64,000 nucleotides of DNA, from assembly GCF_000315625.1 (NCBI RefSeq), contig NW_005434565.1, positions 1 to 64,000 on the forward strand. The letters are read 5' to 3'. Of this stretch, positions 25,101 to 40,100 are shown one piece after another. The stretch's first letter is position 1. Each line of letters begins with the position of its first letter. The DNA comes from Guillardia theta CCMP2712 (lineage: Eukaryota > Cryptophyceae > Pyrenomonadales > Geminigeraceae). The position numbers and the translations under genes were made by a program. The notes below the pieces were generated by a model. It saw only the letters and a list, made by a program, of their open reading frames with translations. It was not told the origin of the DNA and did no database searches.

Positions 25101-28100
25101 GAAACATTAGCAACAAGAAAACAAAAAAACCGTTGTACCTGGGGTGTGTAATCGGCAAAGCCAAAGCCTTTGCCTACAACAGTGATAGTGTCTCCAGGCT
25201 TTGAACTAGGTTGAGCCAAGAGGGATTCTATCGCTAACTCATAAGAAAGAGGGAAAAGCTCAGTTTTAAGTCGAACGCCTGAAGTGAATTGTAGTACATT
25301 GATCTTTCCAACACCATCTGCCACTTTACACAGAATCTGCGAAGTATTTTGCCAAAGAGTGCTCCGAGAGCTTGTCGAAACCAAGCGTGCACGAGGAGTA
25401 TAGTCTACCAACTCTGGAATTTGTTGGAACGCAAAGACGTACCAATCATTTGAATTCGGAGATATGGTAGAAAGTTTTGCTGACGACACTACGATACTAT
25501 CATAGGTAATCGCATTTGAAAGTTGCCCGATACTGTTTGCAACTGTTACAAATGTATTCATGGATTGAGATGTACTGCTTTTCCATGGTCTGCAAGGAAT
25601 TGACGATGACGATGTCCATCTCGAGTTTTCACATGCTGTCAGACCTATTCTCACCTTGAAAGAATGCTGTAATCCACAGCTGAACCCTGAGAATTCAAAA
25701 TTGATGCTGTACGCGAGCAACGGGATATTTGTCTTTTTCAATGAGCTAGTGCTGAGTGACACGGAATCATAAGTGAACGTAGCCAATCTTGAAGTTGAAA
25801 AAGATGACAAGAGAATGTCCGTATATCTTTTGTTGTTCTGATCTACCCAACTAAGATGTTCAGGACTGAGAAGAGTTATTGTAGTTCCTAAATCTGATCC
25901 AACAGACTGGGCTACCATGCATGTCAGGGAAGATACAGAAATCCAGTACGATTGCAGACAGGATGATTCTCCTATTCGAATGCTCGCATTGTATGACTGT
26001 GCACCCATGTTCTGTCCTGACAGTATCACAACACTCTTTTCAGAGGTGCACGATGATGCCAAGTTAGAGATACTAGTACTGCGGACCACAGGAGAGTCAT
26101 AACTCAGTGCATTCGTGAGAAGACTTTCTTGTGCTCCTGCCAACACGCGAATATCCTGGAACTGGTACATTCCTGGTGGGGTGGAACAGAGTATTTCTGA
26201 ATCTGATGACCATGGTAAGCATGATCCAAGCGAATCTCCAATTTTGACGGAACAATCATTGTCTTTACAAGCATGAAAATGACCTGCTAATGTTAAAGTG
26301 ACTTGACCAGTCATAGGTATATTTGAAGGGGAAATTTTTTGTATATGATTCCATGCACCATCATAGGATAGAACGTGGCTGAGCGTCGAGACTTTGATTC
26401 CAACAGTTGCTATGACATCAAGAAAATCAAGTTGTCCAGCAGGAATCGTTGTGTATATGGATGATTCAGAGATCCAAGCGCTCATCTCTGCTGCAGTATG
26501 ATGAATTCTGCAACGAATTGAAGGATCAAAGATTAGGAATCCTGATCCCCAAAGAGTGATATTATGACCGTTTTGGATGGTTTGGCATGATACACTCTGA
26601 AGCTTTGGTAGGGAGTAGGTAAAACTTGACTTTGCTGTTCCTGGTCTCACACCAGAAGTCACAATCAAAGCTACAGATCCTGAAGAGATTGATTCCGGAG
26701 ACATTGCACCCCCGTATTCAGAATACAGTGAAACAGGAGAAAACCCAGACGGAATGGATGCTCTGACTGAGGTCAGAGAGAACCAAATTGTTCCCTCACA
26801 TGAAGACATTCCGAGCCTCTGGGAGGGTGAGAAGTCGCTAGATCCTATATTCTGACCCACCACTTCAACTTGAATACTTCCAGTGCAAGGACCATTTAGA
26901 GCCAGCTTGGATGAAAAATAAGTTTCGTCAAGATTTGGAATGTCAAAACTAATCTGATCTGTAACGGTGCAAACTTGGATGGCTACTGTTGCATGAATAT
27001 GTGTTGTAGCAGCGACTCCATAGGAAGTGGTGGATGCTATGGATGTGTCTGAAAGCCACACTGAGGCTTCGTTCGCTGTGTTTCCAATTGATGAGACAAC
27101 AGATAAATCTCTGTCGTGCAAACGAAATCCAAACAATGTTAGAGCTTTACCTGAGTTTCGAACATTTGCAACTCTTACTGAAGTTAGAAGTGGTAAATCA
27201 AATGACAGCAGGTCAGAGGTGGATCCCGCATGTGCATTCGTGAGGATCAATGATAATGACGAAGGTGAAGCTTGGTGATATTTTCCCGCAATTGAAGTCT
27301 CAGATATCCATTCACTTTTCTCCGAAGCAGTTCCTGGAGAGATCCGCAAAGCAAGGGAGTTGTCGTAATGTGAAAAATGAATTCCAGTTACCGAAAGACC
27401 GGGAATCCAAGAATCCATTTTGTTGTATGACACAGTTGATATTTGAGCCCGCTCCAAGGAAAAAGCGAAACTTGCAGTGCTGAATGATTGCGATGCAGTA
27501 ACAAAAAGACTTGTTGGACGATTTTTGGTGCTGATTGACAGCCTTTTGACTTCTACTTGAGTTTCAGAATTCCATAAGGTTGCTTCTGCTGAGCTCATTG
27601 CCGACCTTGCAGAAAAAGACAAATCAAAATAGCCTGCATTTCGTACCACGAAATATGATTCGATTATTTTCTCGTTATGTACTGACGAGTCTCCTCGAGT
27701 CTGAGATACAGCAATAGCATCATAAGTCCCTATCTCAGTGACGGTGCCGATCAGATCTGATGCCGTCAGCGATACTTTGAGGTGTTTCAAAGCTGTAGCT
27801 GCAGACGTGCACAGCAACGAAGTTTCAGACATCCAAAATGTGAGTTCCATGCAAGTCCACCCGAGCTTGCTATTCTGTGACAGGGAATTCATTCCAAGAG
27901 AGCTTCCAACAAGCGTGAGCATGATTGATCCAGTCGCTGGATAATTATTCCGGTCAAGACGAGAAGAGCTCGGCTTGAGATAACTGACTGCTTGAGTGAC
28001 ACTCCCCACGTTCAAGTTTAGTGTGACTCGAAGTGATTGCGAGCCGCGTTGTCCACTTGCAGTCTTTGACGTGATGGCTGTATCAGACAACCAAGAAAAT

Positions 28101-31100
28101 GATTCTGAAGCAGTTGAACCCTCTGAGCTGGAATGAGTTGTGTCATATCTTGCAAAATTCTGTCCGATAATTGATATCCTTATAGATGACGTAGCGGGGA
28201 TGTTACATGTTACACCAAGTCCCGATAAAGAGGGCACAGAATAACTGAATGCCCAAGAAAACGTGTTCCAAAGCTGCTGTTGGAGGTTTACAGTCAACAC
28301 AACAGATCCAGAATCACGAAGAAAGGAATAATCATTCTCAAAGTTCAATCCTGAAGGCACCAGACAAACAAGAGATGATGACGACAACCACCTCGATTCC
28401 GAACAAGTTGTCCTTCCAACCCTACCTGATTGACAAGAGTCGACATTTCCAAAGTTCATGCCAACAAATGTCTGAAGAAATGTCAGAACATGAGGTTCAA
28501 ATCATTTGATCTCACCAAGCTAAATTTTTCAACCGAAGAGGTCCCTCGCGGTGGCGCATTTGTTGGGAATATTTGCAAGATTCTTGGATATCCATCGAAG
28601 GAAAATGCATAGGTGATTGTAGACTGGGCCATCCATAATGTTGAGATGATAGAATTTCGATCGCCAACTCCGTATGGAATATGACAAACAAGTTGAGAGT
28701 CTGAGTTCCATCTTGTGTACTCGCAGGCAGTGCTCGCCGTATAGTCATGTTCACAATATTTCACAAACTCAGGTCCGTACCATCGCGACCAATCACTCTG
28801 AGGAGCCAAACAACCACCCACTCGGGCTTGTGCTGTCACGTCATAAGCTCCATAATCGACACCATTGAGTAGGATACTTCGAGAAATCCCCATAGGACCA
28901 TTTGACATGACACTGGACATGGTGGGGAAGTCAATTGAAAAGGCTTTGCTCAGGGTATCTTTCAAAACGGCAAGAGTCAACAAAAGAGGGAATTTCGAAC
29001 GATCAGTGATCCTTGAGCCTGGTGGCTTGCCAATCAAGGAAGTATAAGATAACCACAGTGTGCTCTCTGCTGCTGTCTATAAAACATATGTCATGAACGA
29101 AAGAACGAGTATCAGCTTACCTTTTCAAATCGAGCCCGTGAAGTTCCATCATACCTAAGAAAATTTGAACCATAAACTTCAGAGCACGTGGATTTTGTGT
29201 AAGAAGGGGCATTCGCAAAGCAAACAAAACTAGCATTATGTATGGGAAGCAAAGAGCTAGAAAAGCTAGTACTACAAGACGATGAATTCCATTGAATGCT
29301 AGACATGATTGGAGAGTCGAACGAGAATGCCAACGAAAATGTTGAAGACATTGCAATAGAGCTTAAAGCAAACGATGCAGAACCTTGCAGAAAATCTCCG
29401 AAACTACATGTTAAGCTTGTGTCTGAAATCCATCTGGTCGATGGAGAGCTGGTAAATCCAGTTCTCGATGACAACGTTCGTGAAAAGAAGCCAATACTCA
29501 CACCTGAAATATAGGTTTCATTCGAAGCTTGTATTCCTGTATTGAAACGGGCTTGTTGATAGCCATTGAGAACTAATATGTCGAAGGAAAAGAACGAAGA
29601 TAATGTACCAATCTAAAATGCAAAGTCAGTCCAACGATTCACTTTTGTAGTTACTTTATGTATTACCTGTTGAACAAACATGGGTACTGAAATGGGGTAA
29701 ATTCCTCCACTTCCCGTCGTCAAAGAAAAAGCATGTGAGCCTGACACACCTTGCGAAGATCTTGCTGTAAATTGCGTATCCGACAACCAAATTGTACGTA
29801 ATGTACTTGTTGTGCCGATCCGCAATTGCATCGAAGCGGAATAGACACCATAATTCTTGCCCATGATGGTGAAAGCTTGAGACGAAATACTTGGAACATT
29901 GACCAGGCTCGATGCACTGGCCGAAGGCTTATCGTAGGAGAAGATCAGACTTGAAGTTCCGATCTGGTAACTTATGTTCGCTTGTATCTCAAGTGCTGAT
30001 CGATGCCCGGGAACAAGATTTCCTACAAGGATAGTATCTGATGTCCAAGTAGATGCCAAAGCTGTTGTTGCACCAATTCCAAAAAATGTAGAATCTCCTG
30101 ATAAGCATTCAGCCAACAAACTTTGGTCAAGTGGATTGCGATATCGTATACACTTGTCATAATACCATCCAACGTTTGTAGTACCAAAGTTTGAACCAAT
30201 TATGTTGACCTGCCTGACATTTTGTATTCGAGGGGGTCCATTCATTGTGGAGTTTATTGACACCTTGACGGCAGGCTTGTCAAAGTAAAAAGAGTTGACC
30301 AAGTCTTTGGAAAGCTCTACTTCGATGTTGATTATGGATAAGAGGACAGCTTTGACAGTACCTACTCCCGGAGGACTATACATGAAAACAGTACTATCAG
30401 AATTCCAAACTGACGCATTTGCAGTCGTTGGTCCGATTCTGGCCGATAATTTTGTGGTGACAAGACCGAATTGTTCGCCAAGAAAAGTGACCGTGACTCC
30501 TCCTGTTGTTGGAGAATTCTTTGGAACGACTCCCGTGACTTTGGGTGCGTTGTAGATAAAGGTAGCATTTCGAGAAACATTGTACGATTGACCTACAAAT
30601 GCAACCACGTCGACTGAAACTTTACGACCAATTCTTGGAACCTTGCAAATTGCAGAGCTATCTGATAACCATGAGGTGTATTCACAATCTCTTGGAGGGT
30701 CAGTATCTCTAGCAATGAATTGCACATTCATCGAATTGTCATATGTTCCAAAATTTCCACCAGATACTGTTGAAACAAATCCTCCAGCAGTCCCTCCATT
30801 CCTCGGCACGATAGCAGATATGAACGGATACTCATAACGAAACAACTTTGCTCGTGTCAAAACAAAATCGTCAATAATTGTTATTCCTACAGAGTGATAG
30901 CAATTCATTGGTGTGTCTGGACACACCGGAGCGTCATTTATTCCTGCTGCTACCTTAAGTGTTATGATAGTATCGGAGGTCCAACGGGACAATTCGCACA
31001 ACGTTGATCCAATTTTGAGCTTTGGTGAGTAATCTGTAGATCCAAAATGATTTGTGTTTAAAAAAATCAAATCTTTGCCAACAGTCAATGCCGAATTCGG

Positions 31101-34100
31101 TTGTAAAAGAAATACGGAAGGCTGCCTGTAGCTGAAGGACCCTATCAAGATAGAGGACCGTACTGAGCAAAGGATGGGAAGAATTGTGACCTCACCGATT
31201 GTTTGAAGGTGAACTCGAAATTGTTGGACAGAGACAGAGGATAATAGATCGAATGACAAACTGATTTTTGTCTCTCTGGGAACAAATGACCATTCGCTGA
31301 CAATCAGTTCTAACGTTCCGTCCACCTTTCGCCAAATTCCAGAGTCCCATGCTCCGCCTTGGCCAACAAAAAAACCTGCACCTGAACCTGGCAATCGTGC
31401 TGGTGACAAAATCTTGATTGGAAACTTTGGGTTATCCGGATCTTGAAATCCGACAAGACCAGAAATCAGCAAGCTAGTTCCATAATTCCATATTACGTTT
31501 GACATGAATGTTATGGTGAAAGTGACAATAGTAGATCGTTTGTCCGTATTCCACTCCAAATTTGCATACTCGAAGGCTGGGACTTTCAGAGAACACAAGC
31601 ATGATCGATTACAAGGAAGGGCATCCGATGAAGAAGTCAGAATAAATGAATTCACATTGAAAGGATAATACTGTGAAATCAGAAACGACTTGCAGCTGGA
31701 TGCGTTGGGATTGAGTATACTGAATGAAAATGTTGCATTCTCAAATAAAGCATGACCATCTCTCAGGACGACAAGCAGCGTGCCCTCATTCTGCTTCCAA
31801 GTTGTCTTTGCAGAATCAAACAAGCCAGCATGTTTGCCTTCAAGCAATAGTCTCCATGCTTTACAGTCTCCTTCAGGTTTGGAGCATGGAACATCTTCCG
31901 TGAGAAAGTTTGTGAAACCTTGCAGTAGGAATTGAGCTCCAGGCTCAAGCATGAAGTTCCCAGCAATGGTGACCGAGAAGTTATTGTACCCAGAGGTGAC
32001 CTCAGAGCTCCAAGAAATTAAGGAAGAGGTCAAAGAAGCGTTTTCAATCGGTGAAACTTTTGAAGGAATTGTAGCATTAAAATTCATCGCCCCGTACGAC
32101 GAGATCTACGAAAAATCAGCATCAGTATCACAAAGAAACTACGTTTGAGCTTACCGTTAAATTGTCAACCACTTCAAAACCAGGATAAGGATTCCGGAGT
32201 TCAAACCAAAGGGAAATCATTTGATCCTGATCGATTGAGTGACCTTCTAACAAGACGAAGGAAAGAGCATATTCTTTATCCGAGAACGATACATCCCCGA
32301 AAATTGATGAGGCAGGGTTGACCAAAAGAATTTTGCTGTTGTTTCGCAACATCTCAAAACCAAGGAGCGGGTGCAGCACAAAATTAGTTGGACCATAAAG
32401 AAGTGAGTTAACAGCGAAAGTGAGTTTCAAAATAGTTGCTGAGGAAAACACTCGGTTTGAACTTTCGAGTGAAATATAACTGAACGAAAGACTTGCATCA
32501 ATCTTTGATATTTGACCTGTCATTTGCTGCCGATCGATCGATTGCGGACTGTTTGAGGAAACATAGGTGGTGAGAGGTTCAACCATGTACATTGAATTGA
32601 GAAGGGTGAACGAAAATTGGAGAACCTCCAGAGGATAAATCTCAATATCATTTTTGAGATAAACGATCAGAATGCCTTTGTTTCTATTCCAGTCTACCAT
32701 GGCAATACTATCTTTTGATTGACCACCTGTATGGAAAATTTCCTCAGACTGAAAGTTTGTCAACCCAGTGATAGTAAACGCAAAACAAAATGAGGCGCTT
32801 GAACAACTGTGGTCTCGTACGTCAAAATTGATGCTCAAGGTCACAAATATGGTGTTCCATCCACCAAGAACATTCGACGTGGTATACACACTTGCAGTCA
32901 CAAATGATGGTGGGCCTATTGGTTCGATTTGAGCTATTTCAAAATTTGTCTTTTGAAATGGAAGAACTCCGTCGACAGCAACGCTGACAATCCTTGAACC
33001 TCCAATTCTTCCAGTTTGAACTACATCAATCATGAATACAAATTCACTTGGGGAAGGCGAAATTGTTTGTCCAGCCTTCAGCGCTACGAAAAAGTTTCCG
33101 TCTGAAAACGAGGCAGAATTATCATCCAAATAATAGTTGTTTGTCATGATGACTACGCTCCCAATAGAAACCAATATGGGCATTGCTGGAATTTCCTTCT
33201 TCAGAGTGGCCAGCTTCGTCTTGCCGAAATAAGATTGAATTGAAAATCTCCAGAAAGGTTGGTTGGTGTCATTGAAGAGGATTAGAAGTATCATGCCCGT
33301 GTATGCTCCATCGACTGATGAAGCGGTTGCATCCAAAGTGACCAGTGCACTTCCGTTTGAAAACTGTGCTGTACCACTGTACACTGACTCCCAAATCTTA
33401 CTTTGTATTGTAGAACTATTGCGCTGATTGAACTCGAAACCGTCCAAGCCCTCTATGATTATTCTTGCCGGGGAGACAAGGAGTGCATTGAAAACAAGTG
33501 TGACCGAAATATATGTAGAAGTATTGTAAACCTGAGGCGAAGTGGTGATCTCAGAAACCAAAAACTTTGGGAGCGTGTCAGTCTTTAAGACCAGTCCAAT
33601 CATTGTCTGTTCGGCGATGAAGATCACTCCAGAGCCTCGACCCGAGGATGAAATCAAAACTTTGGATCCATCCTGCAAATAGTGTCAGAGGAAAGCAATA
33701 TTGAGCACAGAAAGATTACATTCAGCTTGTAAGGATTTCGAATCTGAAATGAAAAGATCGTAGGAGTTTGAACGGTAAGGGTTCGTGATCCGACAAAGCT
33801 AAGAGTGACGTTTCCAGCCTCCTCGTTCCAACTTGCATGACTGCTTGTAAAAGTGCCAGCGTTCGGACCAGCCAAATCAAGATACTCCCCAGAAATGTTT
33901 GCCGTCTTGAATCCAGCATCTTTGAATCCTGACAGTGTTATTTCGCTGGGTGCTCCGATCGTCGCAGTTGCTGCAAGAGACACAGTTATTGTAGTGATTG
34001 CTCCAGCAACACTCGACGAAGATGAGATGTTCTTCATCCAAAAGTAAGGCTGGAATTTACCATTAAGAAGTGAGCAGCACGACGTAGAATATTCATTGCA

Positions 34101-37100
34101 GCATGGAAGAGTCGACGCGTCAAATGTGCATGCAAGTATCGATCTTCCCATCTCATCCACATCAAACGTTTCCATGTTCATGCACTCTCTTTCAATTGGC
34201 ATGTAACCATCAGAAAATTTGGTAAGATTTCGAAGCGGCGCATCCCAGCTTCCATCCACAGTGCTCTCAATGTAAGCAATTGCCTTGAGGTTTTCCACTT
34301 CACTGTTCCTCAATTGAAACGAAAGCACTGTTGCTATATCTGACCGCATTCTTTTGTCCTTGCCAATGGTTAGAATGATTGTGCCTGCGTCGACATTCCA
34401 TGGGGCCAGTCGAACGAAAATTTGGTCTCCTTGCGATATTTCAATGAGCGATGAAGGCGTACTTGAACCATATAGCCCCGAAATAGTAATTTTTTCACCT
34501 GGAAGCAAATCACCATTTGGCAACAAAGTGACTGTTAATAAAGTTGTGGCATAGCTGACAGAAGAGCTTGATGCAATGTCCTTGATCAAAAACTTCGGAT
34601 AAGAATTGGACGGTAGAATCGAATTTTTAGCTATTGTTTTTGGGATCGCAACAGTACTCGTATTTAAAGCAATGGAGACATATTGTTGAGAGATAGCTAG
34701 ATCATTGTTCCTGAGAGAGAAATCGAAGGAAATCACTCTTGAAACTCGAAGAACCTCCGCGCTGTTGGCCCAATAAAGTCCAACACAATTTTCTAATCCT
34801 CCAGGTGTTGCAGAGGATTTACCCACCAAGAAACTGAGCTGAACTCCTCCACTGCATTCGAAGTAGATCGAGTTCGCTTCGTCGAAGCACAGCAAGACCC
34901 AGTCAACCACTCCCGAATAATACCCACTTCCTACAGTTTCAACGGTCACCTTCGATAGCGAACCGTTGGGAAATGCAGAAAACGAAGCAGCAAACCCACT
35001 GCCGACATTCAAGGTAGACAACTGCAATCTCCCAGTAGATGTTAAGTTCGCACCAGCATTGACTATGATAACTTCTTCAATGCCAGATCCACATCGACAA
35101 GACGTATCATTTGTGACTAGGACTGGTTTCGATAGGTAGTCCTGACCATTCTTGGTGAGTCGCACATTCAAGATAGCACCGTCTGATACTTCATAGAAAC
35201 CTTCAAACCCCGAACCATGTGGTTCAACAGCAGATAAAGTCCCAGGAAATGAACATCCATGCATGTAGAAGGAAGTCAAATCATTCTGAACATATACTTT
35301 CGTAATGGTGTATGTCATGCTGACATCCTTGTTTGCAAAGTAGAAATCAAATGAGAAGTCGGCAAAGTACCCATAACCTGCACTGAGAATGTTGATCAAC
35401 TTGATAGATCCTTCTGGGTTTACCACAAAATCAGCTCGAAATCCCCGGCCGCTGGCATTGTGGATGTGAAGCCTTCCATCCTCATACCCCCAGCCCGGGC
35501 TTGCGATTATCAATTCGTCCAGATTTCCGACACCCTTGATAGTACTTCCTGTATTGAGATTGCACGTAATGCTCCCTGACTGCTGATTCCAGGCTGCAAG
35601 CGAGTTCGTGAAAAGGGATGCATTTGCACCATTCAAAAGAATCGATGTCGAATCCACACTTTCAATGCCTTGAATTCCTTCCACAGCTAAAACAGCGGGG
35701 CCTTCTATGTCAACGTTTGTTGATAGATAGACAGTGAAGGTATTGACACCAAATCTTACGTTGGAATTTGATTTCACATTTGTATAGGGAAATGAAGGAT
35801 AGGAATCTGCGAGTAATGCAAACCCGTTCATGCTCTGTATCTCAAAATTAAGAAAACCAGTTGCACTGATCGAAGGCGTCAATGCAGCTTGTGCATTACG
35901 ACTATTCCGCAGTCTGATCTCAAATACAATCACAGTACCCGAGCGGATTTTAGTGTTTGAAGATAACATGAGTGATCCGTCCAACGGCAAACAAATTCTC
36001 TGACCATTTGCTGGCATTGGAGTACATCCTGCTAGTGGTAACCATACAGCCTTTCCAGGAGAAGAAACATGCACAGCATAATCTTGCCCTGTCGAAATTA
36101 TGTACTCAGGCTCATTGTATATGCTGAACCCAGCTTGGACAACTGTGAAAGCGGTGTCTATATACAACGTACAACTTTGAAGAGAGATGATCTGAACGAT
36201 TTGCCTTGACTCATTTTTTATGTTGATGTAATATCCCAACTTCACACAGTCACAGGCATCCAATTTGATATTCCGCGGATTGGTGTCTAGAATTCCCTTG
36301 ACTGTCCCATTACAGAGTAACCCATACGTTTTGTTGGTCATGTTGATGAAATATGACGACGTGAAAATCGATGAAGCGGGCCCCAGCAGTTCAAGCTCGA
36401 GGTTCTGTACTGTTGTTGAACCCTTCAGACCTGAGATAGTGACGTTAGTTCCAGGTTCCATGTCAGCATTCGGTCGGAACTCGAAACGAAGAGTTGTCAG
36501 GCCGTACAGAACAGGCGACGAGAAGTTGACAAAGGTATAATCAAATCTGGGTGCGATAGTAGAGTTGAGCGCAAACCCGTCCATCCTCTTTGGTGAGATA
36601 GGAGTTCTGCCTTGTAACCAGATGACAGGAATGATAGGAGGCTGTTTTGTCAAAGGATTCTTGATTTCAAAGGATATCTCAAGCAAATACCCTGCAGTCA
36701 GTCGTGCCCCAGGAGCAAGCGAAAGATTGAGTCTCCCGTAACTTTGATTCCATGAAGCAGTCATGTTTCTGAACAGAATTGCGTCTTTCCCAGAAAGCGG
36801 TAGATTATCAGAACTTGCTGTCGGACTCTTCAAGAATCCATCAATGATGAAGTTCGAAGAACCCAAAGGGCTATAGTAGGGTAAATTTGAGTCAGTCTGA
36901 AATCCCATGATAAACGTATCGATTGCAATTCTTACGACGTGGACGTTTGCTCCTCCAATAACCTGTATGGAATCGATGATGCTCACGAGTAGAAAGGAAG
37001 CAAACGAGCTTGATTGCAACAAGCCTCCATAAGAAGATTGCATCTGCAGTACTACGTCTTTTTCCACTCCGACGCCATTTGATACTGCGCAGATCATGCT

Positions 37101-40100
37101 GGTGTCGCTCGACCATCGAGAGTACTGGCAGAAAGTTCCCCCGACTGAAATCAGCGAGGACGTGTCATATTCACCCAACGCCGATCCAAATAACGTGATC
37201 TCGGCGGCCGATGGAAGAGCCGAAGGAGGTCTTTCGGGAGGAACGATTTTTTGGAGCACTGCCGCATCATATGTGAAGATTTCAGACAAAGATCTGTACT
37301 GTTCAGCAACAGTTGCAGTCACAATCAGATAGTAATCGTGCCCTGCACAAAGCTTTGCAACGGTCGACGAGTCAGAGATCCATGCAGTCAGCTGTGCTGA
37401 GCTGCGACCAACGCGAGTCCGAGGACTTTGATCAAAACTTGACAAGCTGCTTCCGTCGAAGGTGATATAGGCTTCTCCTCTTGTCGCTGAGTTCGATCCA
37501 GGAGAGTTTCCATCAAGTTGAGTTTGATCCGAGCAATTTAAAAGCCATCTTTCCCAAAGCGTTGCAGGCAGAAGCTCAAGTACTGCTGATTGAGAACTCC
37601 AATTGGTTGATAGAAAGAAATTGTACCAATAGGAATTATTGCACGACCCTTCCGTAGTAGAATTTAGACAGGTAGATGCAGCAATCTGATTGACAACTTG
37701 CTCTTGAATACATGATTCATTCACATATTGAAGCGTGTAGTTCCATATAGTCCCATTTGATGATTTCAAGACCGCGACATCATATGAGACTGTTCGCGAT
37801 TGCGTGTAATACAACTGATTCATACTTGCCGTCAATTTCCAGTTCCTTCCTATCCCACGAGCAAAGTAGCAATTGATCCTGCAAAAAACATTCAACGTGA
37901 GCCGATGCGTGAAGGAAAGTACCTGGTATCTGAAGTCCACAGCGTGTGTGATGCAGATGTCCCATCAACGCGAAGTCCAAGAGAATACAAACTAGTTCCA
38001 AAGTTGCTTGCAGAAATTGAGATCCCACCCGCTTGCGAGATGTTCGGCTTGCTCCCCAAGGTAGGTATGTTACTTGGAGAAATCAAGGAAAAGGCGGGGG
38101 AGTCATAAGAGAAGAGCTGAGACGTTGTTGAAATTTGGAGATCTGAGGTGATTCTAACTTGAGAGAAAAGCACGGGATTCAACCCTGCAGGAACTTTGCC
38201 ATAGATGACGATATCACTCCTCCATAGGGTAAACTCACTGGCAGTCTTATGAAGATTGCTTTTCAGACTGTTTGCATGTGACCCTAAGTTTGAACCGAAA
38301 ATAAGGAATGGATTTCCTCCTTCGCAGGGGAAGTTTGGAATCATTTCAGGCAGAGAAGGAGCAGTGAACACATCATGGGCGTGTGAGACGAACTGTGCAC
38401 TTGGAAGATCGTATGAGAAAACTTGACAAGCGGAGCCTCCACCTCTTGAAATTCCTTGAATTGTGATAGAAAAGTCAACTCCTGATCCACTTCCCTGAGC
38501 GACTTTGACAAGGATGAAAGTGTCAGAAATCCACGCGGTGGAATGTGCGACGGTACCAAGGCTTGCCCTGGGTGAGCTGTCAACTATGCCTCCAGATATT
38601 AAGATTATGGCCCCGTAAACGTTCCCTAGCGCAGGAGAATTGATACCTGGAACGATATGTGCGTATGAATCATTGTGTGATTGTGGATCAAGAAGAGAAA
38701 GCAGCGTCAGGGTGTCTTGAATGCTCGCAACATCATACGAGAATGCGCTGAAGAACGTGGCCCTTTGGTTTGCGATCGTGAGTTGAAGGTCCAGATTGTC
38801 GGATAGACCAAAACTTGGCTTTACCCATATTATCGAGTCCGATATCCAATGGGTGGCTGAAGCTGCGGTCAACCCAACGCGAACAGAGGCTGATGAATCG
38901 AATGAGCCATATTTCGATCCTGGCAGACTGAGCAGAATGCGATGCTCGTCAGGGCCAATATTCTGTTGAGAGGCCGCGGTGCTTCCGGCAGAAACGTTCA
39001 GTTCGGAGGAGTTAAGTGTTCCTCCGTAGGTGAACAGAGCACGTTCGTAGCGAGTGTACTTCCCATAGGCGGAGAGCTGGCTAAGATGTTTGCAAAAGTC
39101 TGCATGTCCTCCTGTCATGAGATCCGTCAGCGACTGAGCATCAATGTCCCCTGAACTCAGAGAGGCGAGATAGCAGGAAATGTTGGACTGCAATGACGAG
39201 CCAACAGTGACCGCGATTGTCAAGTCCTGGCCCACGCCAGATGAAACTTTGCAGGTCAAACTTGAATCAGAGAAATAAAAGGTGAATTCGCATGGTGTCA
39301 AGCCGATGCTGGCCTTGGGTGTGCTCGAGAAGAAGCCAAAGGAACTTCCAGTCAGTTCAACTTCTTGGTGTGAAGATACTACTCTTGTTGAGTTCAGGAC
39401 GACTGGAGCATGATAAGTGAAGGCAGACGAGAGATATCCTGTTTGATTGCCTACATCGACCTTGACAATCAACGAGTGTCCCGTACCCTCAACAGTCTTG
39501 CAATAAACGAGGTCATCGGAAAACCAGCGAGCACTTGTACATTCCGAAATTCCTATGAAAATCCGTGGAACCAGCAAAGAAACATACCCTAGCGTTTGGC
39601 AAACAGTAACATTCTTTTCATCTGTCTTGCAATAGATTTCTTTGGTGTTGAGTTTCCCGAAGTTTTTCCCCCTGATCCACACTTCTTGTAGACCAAACGT
39701 AGGAGAACAAGCTGGTTCGATTGAGAAGATGGACGGAACATCGAAGGAGAGGATACCTTCTGACGTCAACTCTTGGTCAGAGACCTGAACTATGATTTGG
39801 AGTTCCTTGCCAAACCCAGCCGGTGCTCTGCAGATGAGACAGCTCTCTGAAGCCCAATGTGTGAATGGGCAAGAAACGAGACCATTTGGCCTCATGACTA
39901 GCAAGTTTGGAGTGTAATCCTGAGCTCCAAAATTGGAGCCGATCACCGTCAAGTTCACCATGCCAGTGCCTGGAAGATTGGAAGGAGCAAGCTGATGTAT
40001 TCGCATGCTGGCAAAGGAGAAGGACGAAGATAACGTTCTGAAACATGCAGGGCCGTCAGAGAGCCAATTGTGGATACACTGAAGGTCACCCGAGCATGTT

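Larger units (their letters stand above)
15900..31130 (-). other. TIG array II of the giant protein
   Basis: The longest array: about forty TIG/IPT domains over some 20 exons. Typical units read SSVTVYGGNF, RIG.T..E.TRW(I/N)SDSSVVC and (F/L)SYD. Introns usually fall just before W-x-SDS or inside the G-strand, so exons are out of register with domains. Junctions checked include GTAAGT...TTCTAG near 20.95-21.02 kb, GTACTT...TTTCAG near 20.28-20.32 kb and GTATGC...CCTCAG near 16.77-16.82 kb. All keep frame. Confidence 0.85.
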
